Assembly: GCF_000186245.1 (NCBI RefSeq)
Contig: NC_014935.1
Location: 930,001-994,000, forward strand
Reading direction: 5' to 3'
From: Nitratifractor salsuginis DSM 16511
GTDB taxonomy: Bacteria > Campylobacterota > Campylobacteria > Campylobacterales > Sulfurovaceae
Length of the DNA stretch: 64,000 bases
The notes beneath the pieces were generated by a model. That model was not told where the DNA came from and searched no databases. It was given only the letters and a program-made list of their open reading frames with translations. Both the position numbers and the translations under genes were made by a program. Below, in pieces: positions 1 through 7,571 of the stretch (its first letter is position 1; the number at the start of each line of letters is the position of its first letter).

Positions 1-38
1 GAAAATGATGTAAGAAAGTGGTTGGAAGAGTAAATAAG

Positions 39-115
39 TGGTGGGTCCTCCGGGACTCGAACCCGGGACCGCCCGGTTATGAGCCGGGAGCTCTAACCAA
101 CTGAGCTAAAGACCC
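39..115 (-). tRNA. tRNA with CAU anticodon (Ile2 or elongator Met)
   Basis: Read on the minus strand this folds as a complete 77-nt cloverleaf with an encoded CCA end. The acceptor stem pairs GGGTCTT with AGGACCC and includes one G-T pair. The anticodon stem is CCCGG/CCGGG around loop CTCATAA, giving anticodon CAU, and the T arm carries GGTTCGAGTCC. CAU tRNAs are initiator Met, elongator Met or lysidine-modified Ile2. The opening GGGTCTTTAGCTCAGTTGG resembles the Ile2 type more than the Met types I know, so I favour tRNA-Ile(CAU), but the sequence alone does not settle it. The 5' end overlaps the stop codon of rodA. Confidence 0.93.
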
Positions 116-1335
116 TCGGAAGGGGAGGTGCCCTCTTTGCGCCGTCGGCGCTCACGGATGGGACGGGGGAGGTTGGGGGAGGGCTGCTGGAGCTCTCCCT
201 TGCCCATCATCGTGATTTTCGCGTCGGCATTATACTGGAAATAGCGCCGGAAGGCAATGAGATTGATCAGGATCCCGAAGAGCACCGCGAAGATGATGAA
301 AGAGGTTCCCCCGTGGCTGAACATAGGCAGGGGGACCCCCACCACGGGTGCCATACCGATGATCATAGCGATGTTGACCCCCATATAGATGAAGATGAGA
401 AAAGCGATCCCTCCCGCGACGGTCTTGATGAGATAGTTCTGCTCGTAGATCCTGGAGAGATAGAGCAGGTGGACGATCAGCAGGATATAGAGGGTGATGA
501 CCGTGAGCATCCCTTTGAAGCCGAAGCGTTCCCCCAGATAGGCGAAGATGAAGTCACTGGAGGAGATGGGGAGGAATTTGAGCTGGGTCTGGGTCGCCTC
601 CTCCTTGGGTTTGCCCTCCAGGCCTCCGGAACCGATGGCGATGAGGGCCTGGCGGACGTGGTAGCTGGGTTTGCCGAGGAAGTCACTGATCCGCTTTTTC
701 TGATAGTCGTGGAGGTGGTTGTAGAGCACCGGAGCGGCAAGAGCCGTCAAGAGCAAAACAGTAAACCAGACCCGCCAGCGTACCCCCACGAGAAAGAGCA
801 CCCCGTAGCCCGTCAGCAGCAGGACCATCGCGGTACCGAGATCGGGCTCTTTGGCGATGAGGAGGAAGGGGATAATGATGATGACCGAGAGCTTGAGAAA
901 GTCTTTGAAGCCGTAGCCCTCTTTGGGCGGGGGATTACGGTAGATCAGATAAGCCAGCATCAGCAGGACGCTGATCTTGATGAATTCTGAGGGTTGCACC
1001 GTCATCCCGGTGCCCGGGATGGGGAGCCAGCGCCGGGCCCCCAGGATCGATTTGCCTGCCACATCGACGGCGAGGAGGAGTAGCAGGTTGAGCAGATAGC
1101 TCAGGGGGGCGAACCACCAGAGGATCCGCTCCCAGGGGATGAAGACGGCGATGAGGAAAGCCATAGCCCCCACGGTATAGTAGATCATCTGTTTGGTAAA
1201 GAGAGCCGGGTTGATCTCTTTGATGAGGATCGAAGAGATGATCAGGAGGGGAATGATCTGGAGAATGAGGAGGTAGTCGAAGTTTTTCGGAAGTATTTTA
1301 AGGTAGTTGGATACCTCTTTCCAGTCCAGGTGCAT
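106..1335 (-). CDS. rodA: Rod shape-determining SEDS glycosyltransferase RodA
   Basis: A 409-residue polytopic membrane protein of the SEDS family, the lipid II polymerase that works with PBP2 in side-wall peptidoglycan synthesis. Visible family motifs include GARRWLPIPG, QPSEFIKI, KEPDLGTA, GSGGLEGK, a QTQLKFLP...SDFIFAYLGER stretch and GVPLPMFSHGGTS near the C-terminus. The EPDLGTA motif and Lys-Phe-Leu-Pro segment favour RodA over FtsW. Start ATG at 1335 is preceded by GAGAGG. The last codon and TAG stop fall inside the 5' end of the neighbouring tRNA gene. Its partner mrdA (PBP2) is also in this window, about 16 kb away. The C-terminal tail is basic and proline-rich. Confidence 0.93.
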   Translation of the reverse strand: MHLDWKEVSNYLKILPKNFDYLLILQIIPLLIISSILIKEINPALFTKQMIYYTVGAMAFLIAVFIPWERILWWFAPLSYLLNLLLLLAVDVAGKSILGARRWLPIPGTGMTVQPSEFIKISVLLMLAYLIYRNPPPKEGYGFKDFLKLSVIIIIPFLLIAKEPDLGTAMVLLLTGYGVLFLVGVRWRVWFTVLLLTALAAPVLYNHLHDYQKKRISDFLGKPSYHVRQALIAIGSGGLEGKPKEEATQTQLKFLPISSSDFIFAYLGERFGFKGMLTVITLYILLIVHLLYLSRIYEQNYLIKTVAGGIAFLIFIYMGVNIAMIIGMAPVVGVPLPMFSHGGTSFIIFAVLFGILINLIAFRRYFQYNADAKITMMGKGELQQPSPNLPRPIRERRRRKEGTSPSEGL

Positions 1336-1361
1336 GGGCCTCTCTTCGCTAAAAGTTGCGC

Positions 1362-1369
1362 TATTATAT
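1362..1369. promoter_or_regulatory. Overlapping divergent -10 elements between rodA and pgeF
   Basis: The minus strand reads TATAAT at 1369-1364, about 28 bases before the rodA ATG. The plus strand reads TATTAT at 1362-1367, ahead of pgeF. Campylobacterota sigma-70 promoters often have a good -10 and no clear -35, as here. Confidence 0.5.
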
Positions 1370-1398
1370 CAGAACGTATGCCGGGGAGAGTGAGCAAA

Positions 1399-2160
1399 GT
1401 GTTGGAGTTGACATATTCGCAAATATTAAAAAGCCAAAAAGGACTGAGGCACTGTATCACCCAAAAGAAGAGCGGGGAAAAGCTCTCTTTTTCTCTGGCG
1501 CTGCATACGGGAGAAAGCTCGGAAGCCGTGTTGGAAAATCGGCGGGAACTTCAGCGTTTTTTTGGGAAAGAGGCCCGTTTCGTTTCGGCGCTCCAGGTCC
1601 ACAGTGACAGGATCTATGCCGTGGAGTCGGTTGAAAACCGCGGCTGGGAGAGCCTGGATGAGACTCTGCGGGCCGATGCCCTCATCACCGATCTGCCGCA
1701 GGTGGTACTGACGATTTTGACGGCTGATTGTGTACCGATCCTGCTCTATGAACCCGAGCGCAGGGTAATCGGGGCGGTCCATGCAGGGTGGCAGGGGAGC
1801 CGTCTGGCGATCGTTATCAAGTGTGTCGGAGCGATGAAGCGACGCTACGGTGCCGATCCCGGGAAGATGCTTGCCTACATCGGCCCCTCCATCGGAGGGT
1901 GCTGCTATGAAGTGGGTGAAGAGGTGGCTGGCCATTTTCAAATGATTGAAGGGGCGGTCCAGCCTGGGCCTCGGGGGAAACCGATGCTCGATCTCAAACG
2001 GGTCAACGCCGCGCAGCTATACGAAGCGGGGCTCGAGGAAGCAAATATTGAACTCTCCGACGTTTGCACCGCCTGTGAACGGGAGTTTTTCTTCTCCTAT
2101 CGGGCAGAGGGAGGATGCGGCGGTCGCTTTATGAGTGCAATTATGTTGGAAAGTTTATAA
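1399..2160 (+). CDS. pgeF: Peptidoglycan editing factor PgeF / YfiH (DUF152, LACC1 family)
   Basis: A copper/zinc-containing DUF152 (YfiH/LACC1) protein. Members act as purine nucleoside phosphorylase/adenosine deaminase-like enzymes in vitro, and the E. coli protein removes wrongly incorporated L-Ser from peptidoglycan precursors. The three metal-binding motifs are present: His in LQVHSDRI, Cys in TADCVPILL and His in GAVHAGWQG. The end has SCGGxF-like ...GGCGGRFMSAI. Start: GTG 1399 has GGGGAG at 1383-1388 in front; an ATG at 1378 in the same frame is possible but would lie only about ten bases from the -10. Divergent from rodA, which suits a peptidoglycan role. Confidence 0.88.
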   Translation: MLELTYSQILKSQKGLRHCITQKKSGEKLSFSLALHTGESSEAVLENRRELQRFFGKEARFVSALQVHSDRIYAVESVENRGWESLDETLRADALITDLPQVVLTILTADCVPILLYEPERRVIGAVHAGWQGSRLAIVIKCVGAMKRRYGADPGKMLAYIGPSIGGCCYEVGEEVAGHFQMIEGAVQPGPRGKPMLDLKRVNAAQLYEAGLEEANIELSDVCTACEREFFFSYRAEGGCGGRFMSAIMLESL

Positions 2161-2177
2161 AAAAATAAGGGAAAGCA

Positions 2178-2600
2178 ATGAAGTATGCGAAAAACTTGGC
2201 TATCGGTATTGTCGCTTTGTTAATGATCGGCTGCGGATCAACGACTCCATCCTTCTCCTCTCCGGGGAAGATCGAAGGAATCAGGTGGTCGCTGTAAAGT
2301 TTTGGTTTTTCGAAAATGGCAGTGCCCGTGGGGGCTGATTTGTGGCTGGACAAAGGAAGATATGGTGCTTTCCTGGGGTGTAACAGAATGGGAGGAATTT
2401 ATGAGAAACAAGGCAAAAACCTGCGTTTGCGTCCCGGGATCAAAACGATGATGGCCTGCCCCGCACTCTCCCTGGAGAACCGTTATCAAACCATGCTCAA
2501 AAAAGTTCGGAGCTACAGGCTTGAGGCGGGAGGTCGGCGGCTGTTGCTGTTGGGCGGCGGAGGGTCTGTCTTGTTGATCTTTGCGCGGGGGAGACGCTAG
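2178..2600 (+). pseudogene. META-domain (HslJ-like) lipoprotein gene interrupted by an in-frame TAA
   Basis: From ATG 2178 (RBS AAGGGAAAG) the frame opens with a lipoprotein signal peptide ending LLMIGC (Cys19), then about 20 residues to GIRWSL, and meets TAA at 2295-2297. The same frame continues without another stop to 2600 and encodes a typical META/DUF306 domain: GADLWLDKGRYGAFLGCNRM, GIYEKQGKNLRLRPG, TMMACP, and a C-terminal LLLLGGGGSVLLIF. META proteins normally begin with GxxWxL just where the stop falls. Read through, the product would be about 140 residues, the normal size. Either a nonsense mutation (for example CAA to TAA) or a sequencing error. Ends 4 bases from the convergent nspC. 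Confidence 0.72.
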
Positions 2601-2604
2601 AGCC

Positions 2605-3774
2605 TCACCCCAACCGGCTTTTGAAGTCGTTGTAGCCGAAGCGTCGATCGATGCTGAGAGAGCCGTCGCGGTGGAGGGTGGCGATGGAGGGAAGGGGGAT
2701 GCCGTTGAAGGTAGTCGCTTTGACCATCGTATAGTGCATCTGATCTTCAAAGAGGATGCGGTCTCCGATCTTCAGCGGCCGGTCGAAACTGTAGTCTCCC
2801 ATAATGTCCCCTGCTAGACAGGTGTTGCCCCCCAGCCGGTAAGTGTAGGACTTCTCTCCGGCTTTCCCGGCTCCCCGCACTTGGGCACGGTAGGGCATAA
2901 TGATGGTATCGGGCATATGGGCCTCGGCGGAAGTATCGAGAATGGCGATGTCGATACCGTTGTGGACGATATCGAGGACGGTAGCGACCAGAGGCCCTGT
3001 CTCCCAGCCCACCGCTTCGCCGGGTTCCAGGTAGAGCTCGAGATGGGGATGGCGGCGTCGGAAATCCTTGAGTAGGGCAATGAGTTTCTCCCGGTCATAG
3101 TCGCTTCGGGTGATGTGGTGGCCGCCGCCGAAATTGACCCATTTGAGCTGTGGGAGCCATCGGCCGAACTTCTCTTCAAAAACCCCCAGCACTCCCTCCA
3201 GGGCTGAAGCGTCCTGTTCGCAAAGGGCGTGGAAATGGAGCCCTTCGATCTGATCAACACTTGCTTCATCCAGATCCCCGGCAAGGGTGCCGAGACGGGA
3301 GTAGGCGCCGCAGGGGTTGTAGAGCTCGACAGGGGCTTCGGAGTATTCGGGATTGACCCGCAGGCCGAGGGAGAGGGCGGGGTTGGCCGCTTTGGCGGCG
3401 GCACCGAAACGCTGCAACTGGGCCGGGGAGTTGAAGACCAGATGGTGGCTGAGCCGGGCGATTTCGTCGATCTCCTCTTCTTTGAAAGCGGGGGAGTAGG
3501 TGTGGACTTCTTTGCCGAACTCTTCGGCGGCAAGTCGCGCTTCACAAAGCCCGCTGGCGCAGCAGCCGTCGAGATATTCTCTGACGAGGGGAAAGCTGTG
3601 CCACAGCGCGTAGCCTTTGAGCGCCAGGAGGATTTTGACTCCGGTGGCCTCTTTGATGGCGGAGAGGATTTGGAGGTTATATTCGAGTAGATGCTCCTCC
3701 AGGACCCAGCAGGGGCTGGGAAGCTTGCTGAGGATTTCGGAAGTGATATGGCTGGAGGGTTTGGGACTTTTCAT
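2605..3774 (-). CDS. nspC: Carboxynorspermidine/carboxyspermidine decarboxylase
   Basis: A PLP-dependent fold-type III decarboxylase of 389 residues that makes spermidine or norspermidine from the carboxy-precursor, the aspartate-semialdehyde-dependent polyamine route used by Campylobacterota and vibrios. The PLP lysine is Lys53 in LLALKGYALW. Further family features are GCCASGLCEARLA, FNSPAQLQRF, GLRVNPEYSE, the substrate-contacting GLHFHALCEQ, the VNFGGGHHIT phosphate-binding segment, YLEPGEAVGW and GDIMGDYSF. Full length with no breaks. The partner carboxynorspermidine dehydrogenase is not in the window. Stands convergent to the broken META gene and about 45 bases downstream of the small iron-sulfur gene on the same strand. 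Confidence 0.93.
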   Translation of the reverse strand: MKSPKPSSHITSEILSKLPSPCWVLEEHLLEYNLQILSAIKEATGVKILLALKGYALWHSFPLVREYLDGCCASGLCEARLAAEEFGKEVHTYSPAFKEEEIDEIARLSHHLVFNSPAQLQRFGAAAKAANPALSLGLRVNPEYSEAPVELYNPCGAYSRLGTLAGDLDEASVDQIEGLHFHALCEQDASALEGVLGVFEEKFGRWLPQLKWVNFGGGHHITRSDYDREKLIALLKDFRRRHPHLELYLEPGEAVGWETGPLVATVLDIVHNGIDIAILDTSAEAHMPDTIIMPYRAQVRGAGKAGEKSYTYRLGGNTCLAGDIMGDYSFDRPLKIGDRILFEDQMHYTMVKATTFNGIPLPSIATLHRDGSLSIDRRFGYNDFKSRLG

Positions 3775-3819
3775 AGGGGGATTATCCCCAATTTCCCATT
3801 AGAGATGGGGAAGGGGTGC

Positions 3820-4068
3820 CTATTTTTCCGGGCAGAGGCCGTCGGCTTTGGCCCGAGCGAGGATCTCATCGAGATGGATCGCCCGCTCTTCCTCGGGGTC
3901 ATCCTCTTTGCTCCGGCATTTGCCGCAGGCCGTTCCGGCACCGGTGGCGTCCATCAGGGAATCGAGATCGCAGTTGCCCGCTTTGATCGCTTCGAGGATC
4001 TCCCCATATTTAACATCCATACATTCGCAGACCACATAGATATCTTCCACTTCTTCCAATACACCCAT
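3820..4068 (-). CDS. BFD-like [2Fe-2S]-binding small protein
   Basis: An 82-residue protein with four cysteines in the bacterioferritin-associated ferredoxin arrangement: Cys14 and Cys16 in VCECMDV, then Cys48 and Cys51 in TACGKC, with the 31-residue spacing seen in Bfd. The MDVKYGEILEAIKAGNCD helix after the first pair also fits the family. A C-terminal acidic/basic extension of about 30 residues is not part of the core fold. BFD-like domains accept or donate electrons, for example in iron release from bacterioferritin or as parts of NifU and nitrite reductase. No bacterioferritin is nearby, so its partner is unknown. Confidence 0.8.
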   Translation of the reverse strand: MGVLEEVEDIYVVCECMDVKYGEILEAIKAGNCDLDSLMDATGAGTACGKCRSKEDDPEEERAIHLDEILARAKADGLCPEK

Positions 4069-4156
4069 AATGACTCCTTTAGACTTGTTTTAACGGTATC
4101 TTATCGGAAAGTCATTCTCTTCTAAAGCAACCTGGGTAGCCTGATAGAAGATATTT

Positions 4157-4669
4157 TCACTCCGCCAGTTTCATTCGGGCCATAAGCCCCGCCGTAGTGG
4201 TATAGCCGGTCTCGACAAATTTGAGCTCTCCTTTGCTGTCGTAGATCAGTGAGGTGGGAAAGGTCGTGATGTGGAAGCGCTGGGCGAGGGTGCCGTAGGG
4301 ATCGTTGAGCACGGGATAGTGGAGGTTCCGTTTCTCGAGCCATTGGCGGACTTCTTCATCGAGGCCACTGTTGACGGCGATGGTGAGGACAGGGTAATTT
4401 TGGGCGACGACGTCGATGTTGGAGGCTTCACGGCGGCAGATGGGGCACCAGCTTCCCCAGAAATGGATCAGGACCGGTTGGCCCTTTTTGAGCAGTGTGC
4501 TGACATTTTGCCCCTCCAGGGTCTTGCCGCTTAGATGCGGGAGTCGGGTATCGTCGAGTTTGGGGGCCCGCCAGTGGTTGAGTATCACCGAAAAGAGCAT
4601 TAGAAAGAGCAAGAAGATCACAGCCTCTTTCAAGAGGCGTTTCCAAAAGGCTTTTGACTTGATCTTCAT
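4157..4669 (-). CDS. Membrane-anchored thioredoxin-fold protein (TlpA/ScsD-like)
   Basis: A 170-residue protein with a basic N-terminus, one membrane anchor at about residues 15-31, then a periplasmic thioredoxin fold. The redox motif is FWGSWCPICRRE (Cys75, Cys78) and the cis-proline lies in TTFPTSLIYD. CPIC/CPxC enzymes of the TlpA/ResA/ScsD group reduce disulfides in the periplasm, for example in cytochrome c maturation or copper tolerance. It most resembles ScsD because of the short anchor plus GKTLEGQNVS start. Divergently transcribed from the receiver-domain gene across a perfect palindrome. Confidence 0.85.
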   Translation of the reverse strand: MKIKSKAFWKRLLKEAVIFLLFLMLFSVILNHWRAPKLDDTRLPHLSGKTLEGQNVSTLLKKGQPVLIHFWGSWCPICRREASNIDVVAQNYPVLTIAVNSGLDEEVRQWLEKRNLHYPVLNDPYGTLAQRFHITTFPTSLIYDSKGELKFVETGYTTTAGLMARMKLAE

Positions 4670-4711
4670 CTGTGTGGCTCCTTCCTTGCCGGCATCAAAA
4701 TAGAATTTGAG

Positions 4712-4729
4712 AAATTATAGCTATAATTT
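4712..4729. promoter_or_regulatory. 18-bp perfect palindrome with TATAAT on both strands
   Basis: AAATTATAG followed by its exact reverse complement. It places a TATAAT hexamer on the plus strand (4722-4727), 51 bases before the receiver gene ATG, and another on the minus strand (4719-4714), 44 bases before the ScsD-like ATG. It can be a pair of face-to-face -10 elements, an operator, or both. Confidence 0.55.
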
Positions 4730-4778
4730 TCCCGTAAGCTTTTGCGTATGGAGACAGGAGACCCAAGGAGGATTATTT

Positions 4779-5891
4779 ATGGAACAAACAAGCAGTACAT
4801 TTGCAGTTTCACTACCGCTATTGATCGGAGGGGGGATCATCCTGGCCCTCATTCTGCTTTATCTGGTCATCAGAGAACGGAGGAAAACACCCTCCAAAAG
4901 GGTTTCCGCAACAGAAGCAGGGAAGGCCGAGGAGGCTCGTTCTACTACCTCTAATAATAAATCCGATTTGCAGGAGCCCCAACCGGCCACTCCCGAAAAG
5001 AGGGAGGAGAAACCGCTGCGCTCCAGCTCCTCCTCCGAAGGAGGTTTGCCGGTACATAAGGAGCCGATCCCCGAAACCGCTGATGTGATCCGTGAAAGTT
5101 TTGAAGAATTTACCGGACGGCGGCTGCTGATTGTGGAGGACAACCCTGTGAATATGAAATTGATCCTGAAGCTGTTGGAAGGATCGGGGTTGGAGATCGA
5201 AACGGCAGAGAATGGGCAGAAGGCTCTGGAGAAGCTGCGGGCTCCCGATGCCCGATATGAGATGGTGCTGATGGATGTCCATATGCCGGTGATGGACGGG
5301 CTGGAATGTACCCGGCAGATTCGGCAGGATCCGCAGCTCAAAGATATTCCAGTCATCGCTCTGACCGCTTCGACGCAAAAAGATGAAGTGGAGCGGATCC
5401 TGGAGAGCGGGATGAACGGCTATCTGGACAAACCGCTGGTTCTGGGAAAACTCTACAGTGCGTTCAAAATCTTCCTTACCCAGAAGCCCAAGCAAAAATC
5501 GGATCGGGTGATGATCGCGGGAGAGGGTGAAAAGCAGGGGTTGGTCACTAATGCCAACATCCTGGATATTCGCTCGGCGATGGCTCACACCAATAACAAC
5601 GATTCACTCTACCGCTCCCTTTTGGACGAGTTTCTCAAAGAGTATGCTGATTGTGATCAAAGATTCAAACAACTGGTGGAGGCCAAAGAGTATGAAGAGC
5701 TCCATCGGCTCCTCATCGATCTTAATGGCTTGACCGGGATGCTGGGGGCGATGGAACTCTACGCATTGGTCGATCGTCTCAAACAGATTGTGGAAAAAGG
5801 GACCCACACTCTCCTGGAGGATTATCCCTCCGAATGTCACAAAGCCTACCAACGCTTCCGTCGGGAGGCCCGCCGCTACCTGGTCCACTGA
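4779..5891 (+). CDS. Membrane-anchored response-regulator receiver with degenerate HPt domain
   Basis: 370 residues from ATG 4779, which has AAGGAGG at 4765-4771. Order: membrane segment at about 10-32, a low-complexity Ser/Glu/Pro linker to about 112, a CheY-like receiver at about 114-235, and a helical C-terminal domain at about 260-365. The receiver is complete: acidic pocket Glu120/Asp121, phospho-acceptor Asp166 in LMDVHMPVMDG, Thr196 and Lys218 in DKP. The C-terminal domain aligns with HPt proteins around NGLTGMLGA, but the position of the phospho-histidine is Ile313. No histidine kinase or output domain is present. It is probably a phosphate-dependent scaffold or sink at the membrane; partners are unknown. 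Confidence 0.8.
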   Translation: MEQTSSTFAVSLPLLIGGGIILALILLYLVIRERRKTPSKRVSATEAGKAEEARSTTSNNKSDLQEPQPATPEKREEKPLRSSSSSEGGLPVHKEPIPETADVIRESFEEFTGRRLLIVEDNPVNMKLILKLLEGSGLEIETAENGQKALEKLRAPDARYEMVLMDVHMPVMDGLECTRQIRQDPQLKDIPVIALTASTQKDEVERILESGMNGYLDKPLVLGKLYSAFKIFLTQKPKQKSDRVMIAGEGEKQGLVTNANILDIRSAMAHTNNNDSLYRSLLDEFLKEYADCDQRFKQLVEAKEYEELHRLLIDLNGLTGMLGAMELYALVDRLKQIVEKGTHTLLEDYPSECHKAYQRFRREARRYLVH

Positions 5892-5931
5892 CCTCGCGGG
5901 CTCCCGTGGCTTCTCCTCTTGACAGCTTCTG

Positions 5932-5937
5932 TATAAT
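5932..5937 (+). promoter_or_regulatory. Candidate -10 (TATAAT) for the ABC-F gene
   Basis: TATAAT 38 bases before the ABC-F ATG, in the short gap after the receiver gene. A TTGACA at 5919-5924 is only 7 bases away and cannot act as its -35. Confidence 0.45.
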
Positions 5938-5975
5938 ACGCGTAAATTTAAGAGTATTCTCAAGGAAATTCAACC

Positions 5976-7571
5976 ATGCTTTCTACGGTCAACCTAACCC
6001 AACGCTACGGCAAACGCGTGCTTTTCGAAAAGATCAACCTCACTCTGGATCCGGGCAAACGCTACGGACTCATCGGGGCCAACGGGGCCGGCAAATCGAC
6101 CTTTATGAAGATCCTGGCCGGCGAGATCGAGCCCAGCGAGGGGGAAGTGCAGATCCAGCCCGGCGCCAAGCTGGGGATGCTGGGGCAGAACCAATACGCC
6201 TTCGAAGAGTTCAGCCTCAAGGATGCGGTGCTCTACGGCAACAAGCGCCTCTATGAAGCCGTCAAAGAGAAAGAGCGCCTCTATATGGAGGGGAACTTCG
6301 ACGACGACAAGGTCAACGAGCGTCTGGGGGAGCTGGAGATGATCTGTGTCGAAGAGGATCCGATGTACGAAGCGGAAGTGCGGATCGAGAAACTCCTGAC
6401 GGCTCTGGGCTTTCCCGTGGAGATGCACGACGCGCCGATGAGTTCCCTGACCGGCGGGGACAAGTTCAAGATCCTGCTGGCCCAGGTGCTCTTCCTCAAG
6501 CCTGATATTCTGCTCCTCGACGAGCCCACCAACAACCTCGATATGGAGACCATCGCCTGGCTCGAAGAGGAGCTCAAACGCCACGAAGGGGTGCTGGTGG
6601 TCATCTCCCACGACCGCCACTTCCTCAACAGCGTAGTGACCAATATCCTGGACCTCGATTTCCAGACGATCCGGGAGTTCACCGGAACCTACGACGACTG
6701 GTACATTGCCGCCAACCTCAAAGCCAAACAGGCGGAGATGGAGCGCAGCAAGAAGCTCAAGGAGAAGGAGGAGCTGGAGAAGTTCATCGCCCGCTTCAGC
6801 GCCAATGCTTCCAAGGCCAAGCAGGCGACCAGCCGCCAAAAACAGTTGGAGAAGCTCGATATCGAAGAGATCAAAATCTCCAGCCGCCGGGACCCCTCGA
6901 TCCTCTTCAAACCCAACCGCGAAATCGGCAACGAAGTTCTCGAAGCCGAAGATCTTGCCAAAAGCTACGGGGATCACAAAGTCTTCGAGCATTTGAGCTT
7001 CAAGGTCGAAAAGGGGGACAAGATCGCCCTGATCGGCAGCAACGGAGTGGGCAAGACCACCCTGCTGGAGATCCTGATGGGGCGCCTCGAACCCGACGCA
7101 GGCCGGGTCAAGTGGGGACAGACGGTCCATCCCACCTATTTCCCCCAAAACACCACCGAAGTGGTCAAGGGGGAAGAGAAGCTCTATGAGTGGATCCAGA
7201 ACCACAACCAGAAGTGGCACATCGATGAGATCCGCAAATGCCTGGGGCGGATGCTCTTCAGCGGTGAGGAGCAGGAGAAACAGGTGGACGCCTGCTCCGG
7301 AGGGGAGAAGCATCGGGTGATGATGTCGAAGATGATGATGGACGATGCCAACTTCCTCGTGATGGATGAGCCCGACAACCACCTCGACCTTGAGGCGATC
7401 GTCGCCCTGGGAGAGGCGCTCCATCAGTATGAGGGGGGTGTGATCTGCGTCACCCACGACCGGGAACTCATCGATGCCTTTGCCAACCGCATCCTCAAGC
7501 TCAATGATGACGGAACCCTCACCGACTTTAGGGGCAGCTACGAAGAGTTCATCGGAGCCGATGCCGCCTGA
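5976..7571 (+). CDS. ybiT: ABC-F ATPase, YbiT-like
   Basis: 531 residues, soluble, with two tandem ABC ATPase domains and no membrane segment: the ABC-F translation-factor layout. First domain: Walker A GANGAGKST, signature LTGGDKFKI, Walker B LLLDEPTNNLD, switch His in ISHDRHFLN. The inter-domain linker is charged and helical (P-site tRNA-interaction motif region). Second domain: GSNGVGKTT, signature CSGGEKHRV, Walker B VMDEPDNHLD, switch THDREL. The second Walker B has Asp where Thr is usual. Length and the RYGLIGANG start match E. coli YbiT closely. ABC-F proteins bind the ribosomal E site and modulate stalled translation. Its TGA overlaps the nth start codon by one base. Confidence 0.92.
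   Translation: MLSTVNLTQRYGKRVLFEKINLTLDPGKRYGLIGANGAGKSTFMKILAGEIEPSEGEVQIQPGAKLGMLGQNQYAFEEFSLKDAVLYGNKRLYEAVKEKERLYMEGNFDDDKVNERLGELEMICVEEDPMYEAEVRIEKLLTALGFPVEMHDAPMSSLTGGDKFKILLAQVLFLKPDILLLDEPTNNLDMETIAWLEEELKRHEGVLVVISHDRHFLNSVVTNILDLDFQTIREFTGTYDDWYIAANLKAKQAEMERSKKLKEKEELEKFIARFSANASKAKQATSRQKQLEKLDIEEIKISSRRDPSILFKPNREIGNEVLEAEDLAKSYGDHKVFEHLSFKVEKGDKIALIGSNGVGKTTLLEILMGRLEPDAGRVKWGQTVHPTYFPQNTTEVVKGEEKLYEWIQNHNQKWHIDEIRKCLGRMLFSGEEQEKQVDACSGGEKHRVMMSKMMMDDANFLVMDEPDNHLDLEAIVALGEALHQYEGGVICVTHDRELIDAFANRILKLNDDGTLTDFRGSYEEFIGADAA

Noticed and set aside
39-115. Definite assignment of the tRNA to Met
   Set aside because: A CAU anticodon is also used by lysidine-modified Ile2 and the body of this tRNA resembles that type.
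5919-5937. TTGACA followed by TATAAT as a classical promoter
   Set aside because: The spacer is only 7 bases, so the two cannot form one sigma-70 promoter; the -10 alone was kept.
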